64,000 nt of DNA from an uncultured Lachnospiraceae bacterium (GCA_947628955.1 CANRBX010000004.1:57055-121054); one strand, 5' to 3'. Positions 8,076 through 18,079 are shown, numbered from the stretch's first letter. Numbers and translations are program-made. The notes: a model not told the origin generated them from the sequence alone.

Positions 8076-9566
8076 TTACATTACCACTGCGCCCAGAATT
8101 TTCACATTCCGATCTGCAGCCATCTTGCCTTCCTGATAAATCAGGCGGTTCGATGAAACATCTTTTTTCTCTATGAATAAAATCCCATCGCACTCATTCA
8201 ATTCTTCCAAGGCAGAAGCATCAAATATCAGTTGACGATAGTCTGAGAAAACAACACCATCTATTTCTTTCACAATTGCAGCACACACTTCTTTTACATC
8301 TTTTGCTGCAATTGTACCAGCTATCATAACACGATGCAAGCCTTCTTTTGACGGAAGTGCTGTTTTTACATTTTCGGATACAATTTTTATCTGCTCCTCA
8401 TACGGAAGATTCGCATAAGCTCCTTCACATAAACGCTGTATCCCCTGGTCAAAGACCCGGAACAGCCCCTTGCCCCCTAAGGGCTCTACGATTCGCCCAA
8501 GCAGGCGCATGCCGAATTTATTTTCAAAATTGTCTGTGCTCCGAAGCCTGTCACTCATGAGAAACAGGACGATCAGAATGAACCCTGCCAGAAACGCTCC
8601 CAACACAAGACCCAGTATAACATATTTCATTCCTGCATTCAATGGGCTTGCAAGAGCAGGCCCTGCAAGCACTTCCTCCGAAGTGTCTGCTGTATCTGCT
8701 GTCTCAAGGCTATCCGCATAAGTTTTGACCTCCGTCCGCAGAGCACTCAAATTTCGTATTGCTGCTGTGTAATTATTCAATACAGCCGCCTGATAATCCT
8801 GAATCGTCTGGCTCTGAGTTGATGATATGCTGGATGCCAGCAATGTCAGCTCATGCACACCTACCTGTTTCTGCAGATCGTCACAATATGCCTCCATCGC
8901 CTTCGTCGCGGTTTTTACATATTTTTCGCACTCTTTTTTGTTCCCCGCAATGATCTGAATCTGAAGAAGCACCTGATCAGGCCACTTAACAGTATTTTCT
9001 ATGCCATCAATATAAGGCGTCATACTGCCATCATAAGAAAATGAAACCAGGTACTGAGAGTCAGAAAGCACCATATCCTCATCTTCAGAATAAAGCAGTT
9101 GAGCCAGACGGCCATCCGTCACATATGCTCTGTAAGCAGCAATCAGCATATTCAGCACATTGTTCTTCTGGTCTGCGTTCTTTGTCTTCAAAGTGAAACT
9201 CAGTGTTCCTTTTTGAAGGTTTTTCGCATCCATGCGCATCAGTGCAGAATCCTCCACATATTCCCCCTGCGCCTGAAGATTCCAGTCGTTCCGTTCAACC
9301 ACAGACTGATAATATTGCAAAATGTCCAAATTGTCAATGGTTGTTTTTTCCTCCAGCTTTTCTTCCGTATCTCCCTCTGTCTCCAGTTCAGCCCACTGTT
9401 CTAATGCGGCCTGGTTGCTTTTTTGTGTAGAATAATACTTGTATGCTCCCGCCAGCAGGGCTATGATCAGCATTGTCGCAGCTATCCATCTCCACTTTTT
9501 CAGACAATGGAACAGCAGATCAGACAGGTTTATCTCTTCCTCGTAGGCATTCTCACGCTCGTTCAT
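8076..9566 (-). CDS. Wzz-like polysaccharide co-polymerase with degenerate BY-kinase-like tail
   Basis: This 496-residue protein has the Wzz/CapA topology: a short cytoplasmic N-terminus, a first membrane helix near residues 28-46, a long extracytoplasmic part rich in helices, and a second membrane helix near 313-337. The cytoplasmic C-terminus resembles the P-loop domain of tyrosine autokinases, but no Walker A GxxGxGKS is visible where AGTIAAKDV stands, and no Tyr cluster ends the protein. Such proteins regulate chain length or export of surface polysaccharides. It lies 15 bases after the dehydratase gene. Because the locus also has an ABC exporter, its exact role (length control or complex assembly) is uncertain. 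Confidence 0.75.
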   Translation of the reverse strand: MNERENAYEEEINLSDLLFHCLKKWRWIAATMLIIALLAGAYKYYSTQKSNQAALEQWAELETEGDTEEKLEEKTTIDNLDILQYYQSVVERNDWNLQAQGEYVEDSALMRMDAKNLQKGTLSFTLKTKNADQKNNVLNMLIAAYRAYVTDGRLAQLLYSEDEDMVLSDSQYLVSFSYDGSMTPYIDGIENTVKWPDQVLLQIQIIAGNKKECEKYVKTATKAMEAYCDDLQKQVGVHELTLLASSISSTQSQTIQDYQAAVLNNYTAAIRNLSALRTEVKTYADSLETADTADTSEEVLAGPALASPLNAGMKYVILGLVLGAFLAGFILIVLFLMSDRLRSTDNFENKFGMRLLGRIVEPLGGKGLFRVFDQGIQRLCEGAYANLPYEEQIKIVSENVKTALPSKEGLHRVMIAGTIAAKDVKEVCAAIVKEIDGVVFSDYRQLIFDASALEELNECDGILFIEKKDVSSNRLIYQEGKMAADRNVKILGAVVM

Positions 9567-9580
9567 CAGCTATGCTCTCC

Positions 9581-11431
9581 TTAATCCTTAGTGTCCATCT
9601 GGTATGTCGGCACAATTTTGCAAACTTCTTCTTTGATTTCATCTACATCATTATTACAGAGCTTTTTTAAATTGTCAAGCTGTAAACGAAAATTATCTTC
9701 GTCAAATTCAATCGGCTTTCCGATAAATATTCTATGGTTCCCTGTTTTCTGGAGCCCTTCTTCGGCCATCAGAAGTTCTTCGTAAAGCTTTTCCCCGGGC
9801 CGCAGACCAGTGAACTCAATCTGAATGTCTTCGCCCACCTTAAGTCCCGACAACTGGATCAGGTTTTTCGCAAGATCAACAATCTTCACAGGCTCCCCCA
9901 TATCAAGCACAAAGATCTCCCCGCCCTTTGCCAGAAGCCCTGCCTGCAATACCAGAGAGACAGCCTCCGGTATCGTCATAAAATAGCGGATAATATCCGG
10001 ATGTGTAACTGTCACGGGCCCCCCTGCTTCAATCTGTTTCTTAAAAAGCGGGATCACACTCCCATTGCTGCCCAGCACATTTCCGAAGCGCACCGCCGCA
10101 AATACCGTTTTCGAATGTCTGGCATACATTTGTATGATCATTTCGCACATCCGCTTGGAAGCCCCCATGATATTCGTCGGATTCACAGCTTTATCTGTCG
10201 ATATCAGTATGAAACGCTCAGCGCCATATTTGTCAGCCGCAGCAGCTGTTTTATACGTGCCAAACACATTGTTTTTGATCGCCTCGTTCGGGCTGTCCTC
10301 CATCAGCGGTACATGCTTATGCGCAGCCGCATGGTACACAATTTCCGGGCGGTACTTTTTAAAGATTGATTCCATACGATGCGTATTTCGAACAGAGCCT
10401 ATCAGCACTGTCAGATCCAGATTCGGAAATGTCTTTTTCAGCTCCTGCTGAATATCATACGCGTTATTCTCATAGATATCCAGAATGATCAGCTTTTTCG
10501 GACGATATCCGGCAATCTGGCGGCAGAGCTCGCTGCCGATAGACCCCCCGCCTCCGGTCACTAACACAACGCGGTTGCATACATATGTCATGATCTCATG
10601 CAAATCCGTCCGGACCGGTTCCCGTCCCAGCAAATCCTCAATCTGAACCTTCCGCAGATTATCAATAGTTACCTCTCCGGTCACCAGCTGATAAATTCCC
10701 GGCAGGATTTTCAAATCACAGTTCGCCTTCTGACAGATTTCCACAATCTCGCGGACATTCTTCTTAGGCGCAGCGGGCATGGCGATAATGATCTCATTGA
10801 TCTGATATTTCCTGACACAATCCAGGATTTTCTCTCTGCCGCCGACCACCTTTACTCCGCGAATATACGTATTATGCTTTCTCTCGTCGTCATCGATGAT
10901 GCAACAGATCTTTGCATCCAGTTTATCACTGGAGGAAAGCTCCCTCATGATCGTATTTCCCGCCTCGCCGGCCCCGATTATCATTGTTCTGCGCATGTGT
11001 GCGCCATGGACCTTGCTGCGATACAGATTGCGCAGAAAACGGTAGCCGAATCGCGTCGTGATCATGCATATCACCAGTACAGCACCATATAATATATAAT
11101 AAGAGCGAAACATTGGTCTGTAGCTGAAATAATTGACGATAGCATTAAACAGAACACTCGCTCCGCAGCCGACCAGAATATTTATCAGCTCTGTCAGGCT
11201 TGCATATCTCCACAGGCTGTTATACAGACGTAAAAATGCAAATATTAATATAGTGACAATAATATTGAGCAGTATCATGGATTTAACGGATTCGATATAG
11301 AGCAGCGGAATACTGCCCCCATCAATCCGAAAGCGTATTGCCAGCGCAGCGTAGCTGGCCAGCAGGATACTCGCAATATCCAATATAATTAATAAAATTT
11401 TGTATATCAGAGACGGCTCTACTTTTTTCAT
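9581..11431 (-). CDS. PglF/CapD-like nucleotide-sugar 4,6-dehydratase, membrane-bound
   Basis: Four N-terminal membrane helices (to about residue 130) are followed by a CoA-binding-like Rossmann domain (IIGAGEAGNTI) and the catalytic SDR domain with VTGGGGSIGSEL near residue 295. The catalytic region contains STDKAVNPTNIMGASKR, where a Met replaces the usual Tyr and the Thr-Asp-Lys and Met-x3-Lys groups match PglF/WbpM/CapD enzymes. These convert UDP-GlcNAc to a 4-keto-6-deoxy sugar. The ATG at 11431 has AAGGATG in front; an in-frame ATG three codons earlier (11440) has no room for a ribosome site. It provides the substrate expected by the aminotransferase at 5338-6648. The short gap to the Wzz-like gene suggests co-transcription. 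Confidence 0.88.
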   Translation of the reverse strand: MKKVEPSLIYKILLIILDIASILLASYAALAIRFRIDGGSIPLLYIESVKSMILLNIIVTILIFAFLRLYNSLWRYASLTELINILVGCGASVLFNAIVNYFSYRPMFRSYYILYGAVLVICMITTRFGYRFLRNLYRSKVHGAHMRRTMIIGAGEAGNTIMRELSSSDKLDAKICCIIDDDERKHNTYIRGVKVVGGREKILDCVRKYQINEIIIAMPAAPKKNVREIVEICQKANCDLKILPGIYQLVTGEVTIDNLRKVQIEDLLGREPVRTDLHEIMTYVCNRVVLVTGGGGSIGSELCRQIAGYRPKKLIILDIYENNAYDIQQELKKTFPNLDLTVLIGSVRNTHRMESIFKKYRPEIVYHAAAHKHVPLMEDSPNEAIKNNVFGTYKTAAAADKYGAERFILISTDKAVNPTNIMGASKRMCEMIIQMYARHSKTVFAAVRFGNVLGSNGSVIPLFKKQIEAGGPVTVTHPDIIRYFMTIPEAVSLVLQAGLLAKGGEIFVLDMGEPVKIVDLAKNLIQLSGLKVGEDIQIEFTGLRPGEKLYEELLMAEEGLQKTGNHRIFIGKPIEFDEDNFRLQLDNLKKLCNNDVDEIKEEVCKIVPTYQMDTKD

Positions 11432-11480
11432 TATTCTCATCCTTCTGTATTTTTCCGGCTATGCATTCTATAACATTTTT

Positions 11481-13442
11481 TCAATCCGCTTTCCAGAGAT
11501 AGTAATCTTTTAAACCAAGATTTTCTATATGGTACCCCTTTAGCCGCAATGGTCCCTGTGAGATTATATACTGAGGCCCCTGATAATCTGGCAGTCCATA
11601 TAAGCTCGCAGGACGATATACATCTGGAAATCTTGTATAAAAAACAAGTGTACCAAAAGGAATCATCCCATCATTTGACAGTGCCAGTGCTGATAAATCT
11701 TTCCACAGGCACGTTCGATAAGGCACATCAATGCAGATTTCCAGTAATCCAAAATCTAATGTAGTACTCGGTGCAAGTAAAACATCATTAAAATCTTCTG
11801 CGTTCCCCTGATCTTTTAAGTATTCCGCAATCCTTTTCCCCTCTTCTATCACTGCTGTCATATTCTGGCTCTCACAATCCGCAGCATTCTTTTTATACAT
11901 CTCCACAGAATTCAGACAATAAGACAGGATTAACAAGGAAAAGAGGAAAATACACAATTTCTTTGTATATCCGCGCAGGATCATTACGCAAGTAACTATC
12001 AGTATCAGAAGTATTATATATTTAATAACCAACCGGCCATACGGCATCATAAGAATTCTCTCCCAAAAAGCGAGCGAAGGCGCATCAATAATACTCCATG
12101 ACGCAGCAGGCATCGCAATCATCACGAGCCCTGCATACATCAAACTGATCATACACAGAACAAGGCCGGATATTTTCCCGTGAATTTGTTTGAGTACATA
12201 AAAAAATAGAATCAGAAAGGGCATAAAGGAATGATAAATAAACCGGTAATGCACCCTCACTGTCTCATCTCTGATATTCGTATTCATCAAAACAGTTAAG
12301 CAAACCGCCCCTGTTACCACCAGCCATATCAATACAGAAAAAACCAGAAAATCGCGTTTTTGCTCTTCCAGTTTGTTCGCATATACAATCGGGACGATCG
12401 GAATCGTCACTCCAAAAAAAAGGCCGGTATAGACAACGTAAGTCAGGCTCGGGTACAGGTAATTTTGCTGAAACAATAAATATACAGCTCCAACCGCTAC
12501 CAATGCGATCAGTAACAAAATTACATTTCGCACTGTTATGTCAGCTTTCCTGCCATGTATTCTTTTCATGAAAAATGCAAGCAGAAGCAAAATGACCAGT
12601 ATTACAACAAATAACACGCCCAAAATTAATAAGACATCACTCACTTGATTATTTGACAACTGTGTCTTAAATCGGGTTATAAAGCTAGTTAGAACATAAA
12701 ATACCGTCTTGCCCACAGAATAATCAAGGGTTCCGAGCCAGGCAAAAGCAATAGCAGTATCAATTATGAAATAAATGCATACAGACTCTGCAATAATACC
12801 CAGGCAGATTATTTTCTCCCTTCCCTTTTTGCAAAATATAAGCTGTATAAAATAGAACAAAAGATAGGAGGCAATTAAGCATGCTCCGGCGGCTTTGATA
12901 TAAATTGAGCCACATAAAAAAATTGTGAACAAAGCTGTACGCCTCAAGCTGTACTTTCGCGGAAGAACAAGCAAATAAAATAAACAGAACATCCACATTA
13001 CATATGGATAGTATAAATTTTCCTGTATGATTTTCGCTGAATAAAACATCTCCGGCACCAGTATACTCGCCAGTACCGCCATAAAACAAAGTTTTTTATC
13101 GTTTAATATTGACTTTGACAGCAGGTAAACCGGAAAAACGACGGAAGAAGATATAACCGCATTGATCAGCAGCATCACATGATAACGGCCCTCAAAATCA
13201 CCCATAAAATGGGCCACTGATATTATCAGCGGGTATAAAAAATCTATATCATAAGCCAGTATCCCGCGAAAAGAAAGATGTTTACCCTGAAAAATATTTT
13301 TACTATAGCCCCAATATACAGATTCATCAGGAAAATCATTGATTCCTCCAAACCGTGCCGCCAGGTAAAACCGTACCAGTACGCTCGTACAGAATATAAA
13401 AAAGAGCCAAAACAAAACTGATTTATCCCTTTTATTCTCCAT
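11481..13442 (-). CDS. Multi-pass membrane glycosyltransferase-like protein (GT39/ArnT type)
   Basis: The 653-residue protein has about a dozen hydrophobic segments and an early extracytoplasmic loop with NDFPDESVYWGYSKNI, where the acidic DE motif follows the first membrane helix as in the GT39/ArnT/PMT superfamily (GT-C fold). Such enzymes use polyprenyl-phosphate sugars on the outer face of the membrane. The C-terminal 120 residues are soluble. The start overlaps the end of the next upstream gene by 11 bases, so the two products may act together. A DPM1-like enzyme that could make the lipid-linked sugar is encoded at 29315-30013. The family is fairly clear from topology; donor and acceptor cannot be told. 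Confidence 0.65.
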   Translation of the reverse strand: MENKRDKSVLFWLFFIFCTSVLVRFYLAARFGGINDFPDESVYWGYSKNIFQGKHLSFRGILAYDIDFLYPLIISVAHFMGDFEGRYHVMLLINAVISSSVVFPVYLLSKSILNDKKLCFMAVLASILVPEMFYSAKIIQENLYYPYVMWMFCLFYLLVLPRKYSLRRTALFTIFLCGSIYIKAAGACLIASYLLFYFIQLIFCKKGREKIICLGIIAESVCIYFIIDTAIAFAWLGTLDYSVGKTVFYVLTSFITRFKTQLSNNQVSDVLLILGVLFVVILVILLLLAFFMKRIHGRKADITVRNVILLLIALVAVGAVYLLFQQNYLYPSLTYVVYTGLFFGVTIPIVPIVYANKLEEQKRDFLVFSVLIWLVVTGAVCLTVLMNTNIRDETVRVHYRFIYHSFMPFLILFFYVLKQIHGKISGLVLCMISLMYAGLVMIAMPAASWSIIDAPSLAFWERILMMPYGRLVIKYIILLILIVTCVMILRGYTKKLCIFLFSLLILSYCLNSVEMYKKNAADCESQNMTAVIEEGKRIAEYLKDQGNAEDFNDVLLAPSTTLDFGLLEICIDVPYRTCLWKDLSALALSNDGMIPFGTLVFYTRFPDVYRPASLYGLPDYQGPQYIISQGPLRLKGYHIENLGLKDYYLWKAD

Positions 13443-14697
13443 GTTCTTCCCCTTCCTGCGCAGCTATCTGTATATTCTTCATATTAAGCGCCAGTAACCT
13501 GACATCCCCACTTTCCCCCCTGCTGGCTGGTGATACAGCATCGGGAAGAGCGAATCGAAGATTTAATTTGCCCTCATTAATAAAATCGCCCGGAATATCA
13601 AATTCCTGTTCTCCATCTCCAACAGCAGTAAAGCTGCCCAGGAGGTTGTCATTGGCATACACTTCAACATTCTGAGGCGGAGCATAAACTCCGTACTGAA
13701 AGTTTAACACCAGATTTTCATACTCATCTGTTAATTTGAAATGCATTTCTGCACTTTTTTCTGAAGTCCAGACATTTCCAGGTTCAATAGAAAAACCATT
13801 CAGACAATATTTTTCCGCAATATCAGACTCAGTAAAGGATATCAGTTCACCAATCTGATACTCAAACTGTTTTTCACTTTCAGATTTACTATGTATACAT
13901 ATATCATGCATATTCAGCGCCAAAGGTCTGACATCCCCATTTTCTCCCCTGCTGGCTGGCGAGACCGCATTTGGAAACGCAAATTCCAGCTTCAGTCCAT
14001 TATCCTGGGTATACTCCGCAGGAATATCCAATGTCTGATTTCCTGATTCAGAAACAGTGAAATTACACAGCTCGTTTCCATTCACATAAATCAGAACCTG
14101 CTGCGGAGCGGCATAGACATCATATCCAAATTCCAGAACCAGATCCTCATATCTTTGATCTAAGAGAAAGCACATTTTTGCATAATATTCCGTAGTCCAC
14201 GAAGAATCTTCATCAAAGGAAAACCCGGTAACTGCGTATTTCTGTGCAGTTCCGCCCGAGCCAAAAGTGAGCATTTCTCCCAATTGATATGCATACGTTT
14301 CTTCCGGCTCAGGATTCATGCCCTGAACCGCAGCCCATGATTCAATAAATCTATCCGGCACCCCTGCGAAAAACACCAAAACATAAAGCACCAAAAATAT
14401 CTCAAATATAACAGCAATACTGTATCTATACCACCGACTGGGAATAACAGTCAACAACCAGGTACACAAAATTCCTATGGCTGCGATACAAATGATAAGA
14501 ATCAACAGATAATTCCTGCAAAACGACGCAAATATGCTTTTATATGCCGCATACAATTCAAATACGCCGAAGCTGCAAAACACAAGAATCATTCCAAAAC
14601 TGATCAGTGCACTGATCCGCATTTTACCAGGTGTCCAATTCCTGCTGATCATACACTTTTTGTTATCTGAATTGTCTAAGGTCTCCTGAATATGCAT
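13432..14697 (-). CDS. Membrane protein with two tandem extracytoplasmic beta domains
   Basis: Two or three membrane helices (about residues 28-125) precede two repeats of about 135 residues. Each repeat starts with a YQ[LI]GE[ML][LI][ST]F motif, contains GFS followed by a WT motif, then VY[AV]PPQ-like and NAVSPASRGE / DAVSPASRGE motifs, and ends with LALNM. The two copies are close to half identical. Similar GFS/WT domains occur beside membrane glycosyltransferases and may bind carbohydrate, which is inference. The gene overlaps the GT39-like gene by 11 bases, suggesting a partner or substrate-binding subunit. I recognise no named gene. Confidence 0.65.
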   Translation of the reverse strand: MHIQETLDNSDNKKCMISRNWTPGKMRISALISFGMILVFCSFGVFELYAAYKSIFASFCRNYLLILIICIAAIGILCTWLLTVIPSRWYRYSIAVIFEIFLVLYVLVFFAGVPDRFIESWAAVQGMNPEPEETYAYQLGEMLTFGSGGTAQKYAVTGFSFDEDSSWTTEYYAKMCFLLDQRYEDLVLEFGYDVYAAPQQVLIYVNGNELCNFTVSESGNQTLDIPAEYTQDNGLKLEFAFPNAVSPASRGENGDVRPLALNMHDICIHSKSESEKQFEYQIGELISFTESDIAEKYCLNGFSIEPGNVWTSEKSAEMHFKLTDEYENLVLNFQYGVYAPPQNVEVYANDNLLGSFTAVGDGEQEFDIPGDFINEGKLNLRFALPDAVSPASRGESGDVRLLALNMKNIQIAAQEGEEHGE

Positions 14698-14774
14698 AGG
14701 TAATTCTCCCTGTCTGTTTTAAAAGTCATACAACTAATATGGGGAATAATAAAACACACCACTCTGACAAATAT

Positions 14775-16988
14775 CTATAGTCTGACCACTAGCAAGGTCA
14801 GCTCACCTTTTATCGTAATCGCCGCAGTATTTGCCGGGATGAAGAAACAATCGCCGCTTTTTATTGCAAAACTTTCCGCTGCAAATTCTATATGCCCTGT
14901 GCCTTCTATGCAGACCAAAATCACAAATGAGCTCTCATCGACGCTTATCGTCCCGCAGGAAGAAATCTCATACTTTTTACAGGTGAAATACTTACATCCC
15001 CAGGCATGATCGGCCGGCAGATCCCTGTTTTCATGTGTATGATCTCCCACTTCATAATGAATAACGCTCAGAGCTTTTTGTAAATGCAGCTCTCGTTTGC
15101 GCCCGTATTTGTCTCTGCGGTCATAATCATACAGCCGATAGGTCACATTAGAGCTCTGCTGGATCTCACAGATCAGTATGCCCCTGCCAGCCGCATGTAC
15201 GGTACCCGCTTCAATGTGAAAAACATCTCCTTTTTTTACCGGTATCCATCTGAGCAGGTCGCATATCTTTCCCTGACAAACTGCATTTCTGACTTCCTCC
15301 GGCGATGTATTTCTCCTGAATCCCAGATAAATGCCTGCACCGTCTTCTGCGTCGACCACATACCACAGTTCACTTTTTCCGTTATCCCGTTCTGCCTCCC
15401 ATGCGTACTCATCATCCGGATGCACCTGTACAGAGAGATCCTCTTTTGCGTCGATAAACTTTATCAGAAGCGGAAATTCTTTCATGGAATTGCACTTCCA
15501 GCCAAGTTTATCCCTGCCGATCGCATTCAGGTAGTCCCGGAATTTCAGCCCTTTATATCTGCCGCTGTCTACAATACACTGTCCCGCCTCATGCGCTGAT
15601 ACCTCCCAGCTCTCTGCGATCCTGTCATAGTCACAGTTCTTTCCAAAATAATCGCGTATTTTTGTTCCGCCCCATATATAGTCTTTGAATACAGGCTTCA
15701 GTTTTACCAGCAGATCCTGTGGCATACCCAGCTCTGCCGCCGTAAGATCCCTGCTTTTGACAGATACCATGTCCTCTTCATGGACATTCTCACCCGTGGC
15801 AATCTCTATGATCAGAAGAATGTCATTTCCAATATTTGAAACCTGATGTATCTGATCAATCTCGACGCTGATACAGTCTCCCGCTTCGTACTTCGCACAG
15901 TTTCCATCCAGGGTGATCAGGGCGGTACCGCGGACAATAATCCACCGTTCCTTTCTAATCAGGTGTCTGTGCGAATAAATAGTAGCCCCGGAGTCAATCT
16001 TCACCCTCTTGACAGAGTAATTCGGTTCATCTATGATCAGCTCATAAGTACCCCAATGCCTGTGCGTCACTTTGCTCTTTTCAAAGAAAGGGGCAAACTC
16101 AGATGTTCCCTGTCCGATCTCTTTTATAGAACTCGACTGCCCTTTCTTTCCAATATAAATGGCATCGTCCGTGTTGATCACCACGGTATCCTGTAAACCA
16201 TTTGTCAGCACCAGTTTATCAGAGCACTCATTCACTACCAGATTACCGGAGCTTTCATATTCGAGGACAGCCCCCTGCGAGCAGTGATCGATAGAATATA
16301 AGTCCTCCAATTCATTCAGATGCTGTACCCTGAAATTACAGACGATCGTTTCTCTCAGATTTGTCCTCTGAAGGATACTCTTTGTAATATCGATTGACTG
16401 CAGTTTCATCAATTCGTTTTTGGGGAAATGAATATCCCTTCCCGAATTCCTCTGGGTTCTGAAAACCAGGACACATTCCCTGTAAAAATCCGGCATGAAC
16501 TTTTCCAATTCGTACAAAAAATCTCCAGCCTGAAACAAAAGCATATCGGCCTGATCCGCAGCAGCCGGATCCTCCTGTGTTTTCAAAACAACTATTTTCC
16601 CGCTGCGCGCCCTGGCCTTTGCCATCAGTATCTCTTCCCGGTATTCTTCCCCCTTGACCATATGATTCGCAGATACCACAAAAATTATTTCAGACGGAGC
16701 AACCGTCATGCACGCAAGTGCAATGGCCGCAGTTCTGTCACGGCCCTCTTCTTCAAAAATACAGCGGTATGTGATCCCCCGGAAATTCTGAATCTGGTTC
16801 TGCAAAATAAAACGGTATTCGTAATTCGTGACAATTATAAACTCATCGCAGAGTGAAATGTTATTGGAGATTGTCTCCTGAAAAACCGAATGATCTCTCT
16901 GAATCGGAATAAACTGTTTTGGATAATTGTTTCTGGATAACGGCCATAATCGTCCGCCTTTTCCTCCTGCCAGTATCAAACATTTCAT
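14775..16988 (-). CDS. ManC-like / mannose-6-phosphate isomerase fusion with decayed nucleotidyltransferase domain
   Basis: This 737-residue fusion starts with the pyrophosphorylase signature LAGGKGGRLWPLSRNNYPK, continues into a cupin (about 285-400, YSHRHLIRKERWIIVRG), and ends with a class I ManA domain (about 430-737). The ManA part has the zinc-site segments QVHPDDEYAW, KSELWYV and GTVHAAG. The isomerase part therefore looks intact and would interconvert fructose-6-phosphate and mannose-6-phosphate. In the pyrophosphorylase part the sugar-binding GYGYI, the EKP motif and the WN[SA]G motif are missing; the sequence jumps from KTQEDPAAAD to LLFQAGDFLYELEKF, a loss of some 40 residues. It is probably inactive as a guanylyltransferase. 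A complete enzyme is encoded 12 bases upstream at 17001-18068. Confidence 0.82.
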   Translation of the reverse strand: MKCLILAGGKGGRLWPLSRNNYPKQFIPIQRDHSVFQETISNNISLCDEFIIVTNYEYRFILQNQIQNFRGITYRCIFEEEGRDRTAAIALACMTVAPSEIIFVVSANHMVKGEEYREEILMAKARARSGKIVVLKTQEDPAAADQADMLLFQAGDFLYELEKFMPDFYRECVLVFRTQRNSGRDIHFPKNELMKLQSIDITKSILQRTNLRETIVCNFRVQHLNELEDLYSIDHCSQGAVLEYESSGNLVVNECSDKLVLTNGLQDTVVINTDDAIYIGKKGQSSSIKEIGQGTSEFAPFFEKSKVTHRHWGTYELIIDEPNYSVKRVKIDSGATIYSHRHLIRKERWIIVRGTALITLDGNCAKYEAGDCISVEIDQIHQVSNIGNDILLIIEIATGENVHEEDMVSVKSRDLTAAELGMPQDLLVKLKPVFKDYIWGGTKIRDYFGKNCDYDRIAESWEVSAHEAGQCIVDSGRYKGLKFRDYLNAIGRDKLGWKCNSMKEFPLLIKFIDAKEDLSVQVHPDDEYAWEAERDNGKSELWYVVDAEDGAGIYLGFRRNTSPEEVRNAVCQGKICDLLRWIPVKKGDVFHIEAGTVHAAGRGILICEIQQSSNVTYRLYDYDRRDKYGRKRELHLQKALSVIHYEVGDHTHENRDLPADHAWGCKYFTCKKYEISSCGTISVDESSFVILVCIEGTGHIEFAAESFAIKSGDCFFIPANTAAITIKGELTLLVVRL

Positions 16989-17000
16989 TTTTGTTTACCC

Positions 17001-18068
17001 CTATAACAATTCCGCTCTGTCCGTACGTTTCAGCTCTTCAACAATCTTCCTGATGTCCTGAACATTGTCCTTTCGGCAAACCATCACCGCATCCTCAGTA
17101 TTTACAACAACAACATCGCTCAGTCCCAGTGTGACCAGCAATTTTTTCTCAGAATAACATACACACCCCTGGCTGCCAACATTAAGTACGTCTCCGACTG
17201 TGACATTTCCGTTTTCATCTTCCGGATAAATCACGCCCAGCATATCCCAGCTTCCCACATCGCTCCATCCGAAGTCCCCGGGAATCACAGATATGGCATC
17301 CGTTCGCTCCATAACCCCATAGTCGATCGATATCGATTCCATTCCGGGATAAATTCTTTTCAGCGCGTCTCTTTCCTTTGGCGTGTCCAGATATTCAGCC
17401 AGCTCAAGCAGCTGCTGATACAAGTCGGGAAGAAGCTCTCTGTATTTTTCCAGGATCACAGAAACTTTCCAGACAAACATTCCGCTGTTCCATACATAGT
17501 CTCCGCTTTTCAGGAAAATCTCAGCCTGTTCTCTATCCGGCTTTTCTTTGAATTCCAGAACCCGTTTTGCTGCGCCTTCCCCATTCTGGTCGAAGCGGAT
17601 ATAGCCGTATCCGGTTGCCGGAAACGTCGGCTTAATGCCTACCGTGACCAGCTGGTCTGTATTCTCTGCAGCTGTCACAGCTTCTTCCAGTACACTCTGA
17701 AAACGGCCGGTGTTTTTGATATATGCATCTGAGGGCGTGATCACCATAATGCCATCCCCATGCCGCCTGAAAATCTTCATTGCCGCATAGCCGATACATG
17801 CGGCGGTGTTCCTTCCGCACGGCTCTGCCAGTATCTGTCCAGGAGAAATTCTGCCGCATGTGACGCCGGCCATTTTTTCTTCCTGTTCTGCGTTCGTAAC
17901 TACAAATATGTTTTCACGTCTTATGCAGTCCGGCATCCGGTCAATGGCACTGTTAATCATATAATTAGTCCCATCCAGCCGCAGCAATTGTTTAGGTGTC
18001 TTTTGACGGGACAAAGGCCAGAATCTGGTTCCGCCTCCGCCGGCCATGATCACTCCGAATTTCTCCAT
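17001..18068 (-). CDS. manC: Mannose-1-phosphate guanylyltransferase
   Basis: The 355-residue protein has all the expected motifs of GDP-mannose pyrophosphorylase: MAGGGGTRFWPLSRQKTPKQ at the N-terminus (GTP site), TPSDAYI, ATGYGYIRF for the sugar, EFKEKPD, YVWNSGMFVWK and GDFGWSDVGSW. It joins mannose-1-phosphate and GTP to give GDP-mannose. It lacks the C-terminal cupin found in longer ManC proteins. It is 12 bases from the large methyltransferase-glycosyltransferase gene upstream and from the ManA fusion downstream, so these genes should be co-expressed. GDP-mannose, or a sugar derived from it such as D-rhamnose, is therefore a likely component of the polymer, though no GDP-mannose dehydratase is seen in the window. 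Confidence 0.92.
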   Translation of the reverse strand: MEKFGVIMAGGGGTRFWPLSRQKTPKQLLRLDGTNYMINSAIDRMPDCIRRENIFVVTNAEQEEKMAGVTCGRISPGQILAEPCGRNTAACIGYAAMKIFRRHGDGIMVITPSDAYIKNTGRFQSVLEEAVTAAENTDQLVTVGIKPTFPATGYGYIRFDQNGEGAAKRVLEFKEKPDREQAEIFLKSGDYVWNSGMFVWKVSVILEKYRELLPDLYQQLLELAEYLDTPKERDALKRIYPGMESISIDYGVMERTDAISVIPGDFGWSDVGSWDMLGVIYPEDENGNVTVGDVLNVGSQGCVCYSEKKLLVTLGLSDVVVVNTEDAVMVCRKDNVQDIRKIVEELKRTDRAELL

Positions 18069-18079
18069 ATTTCTGCTCC

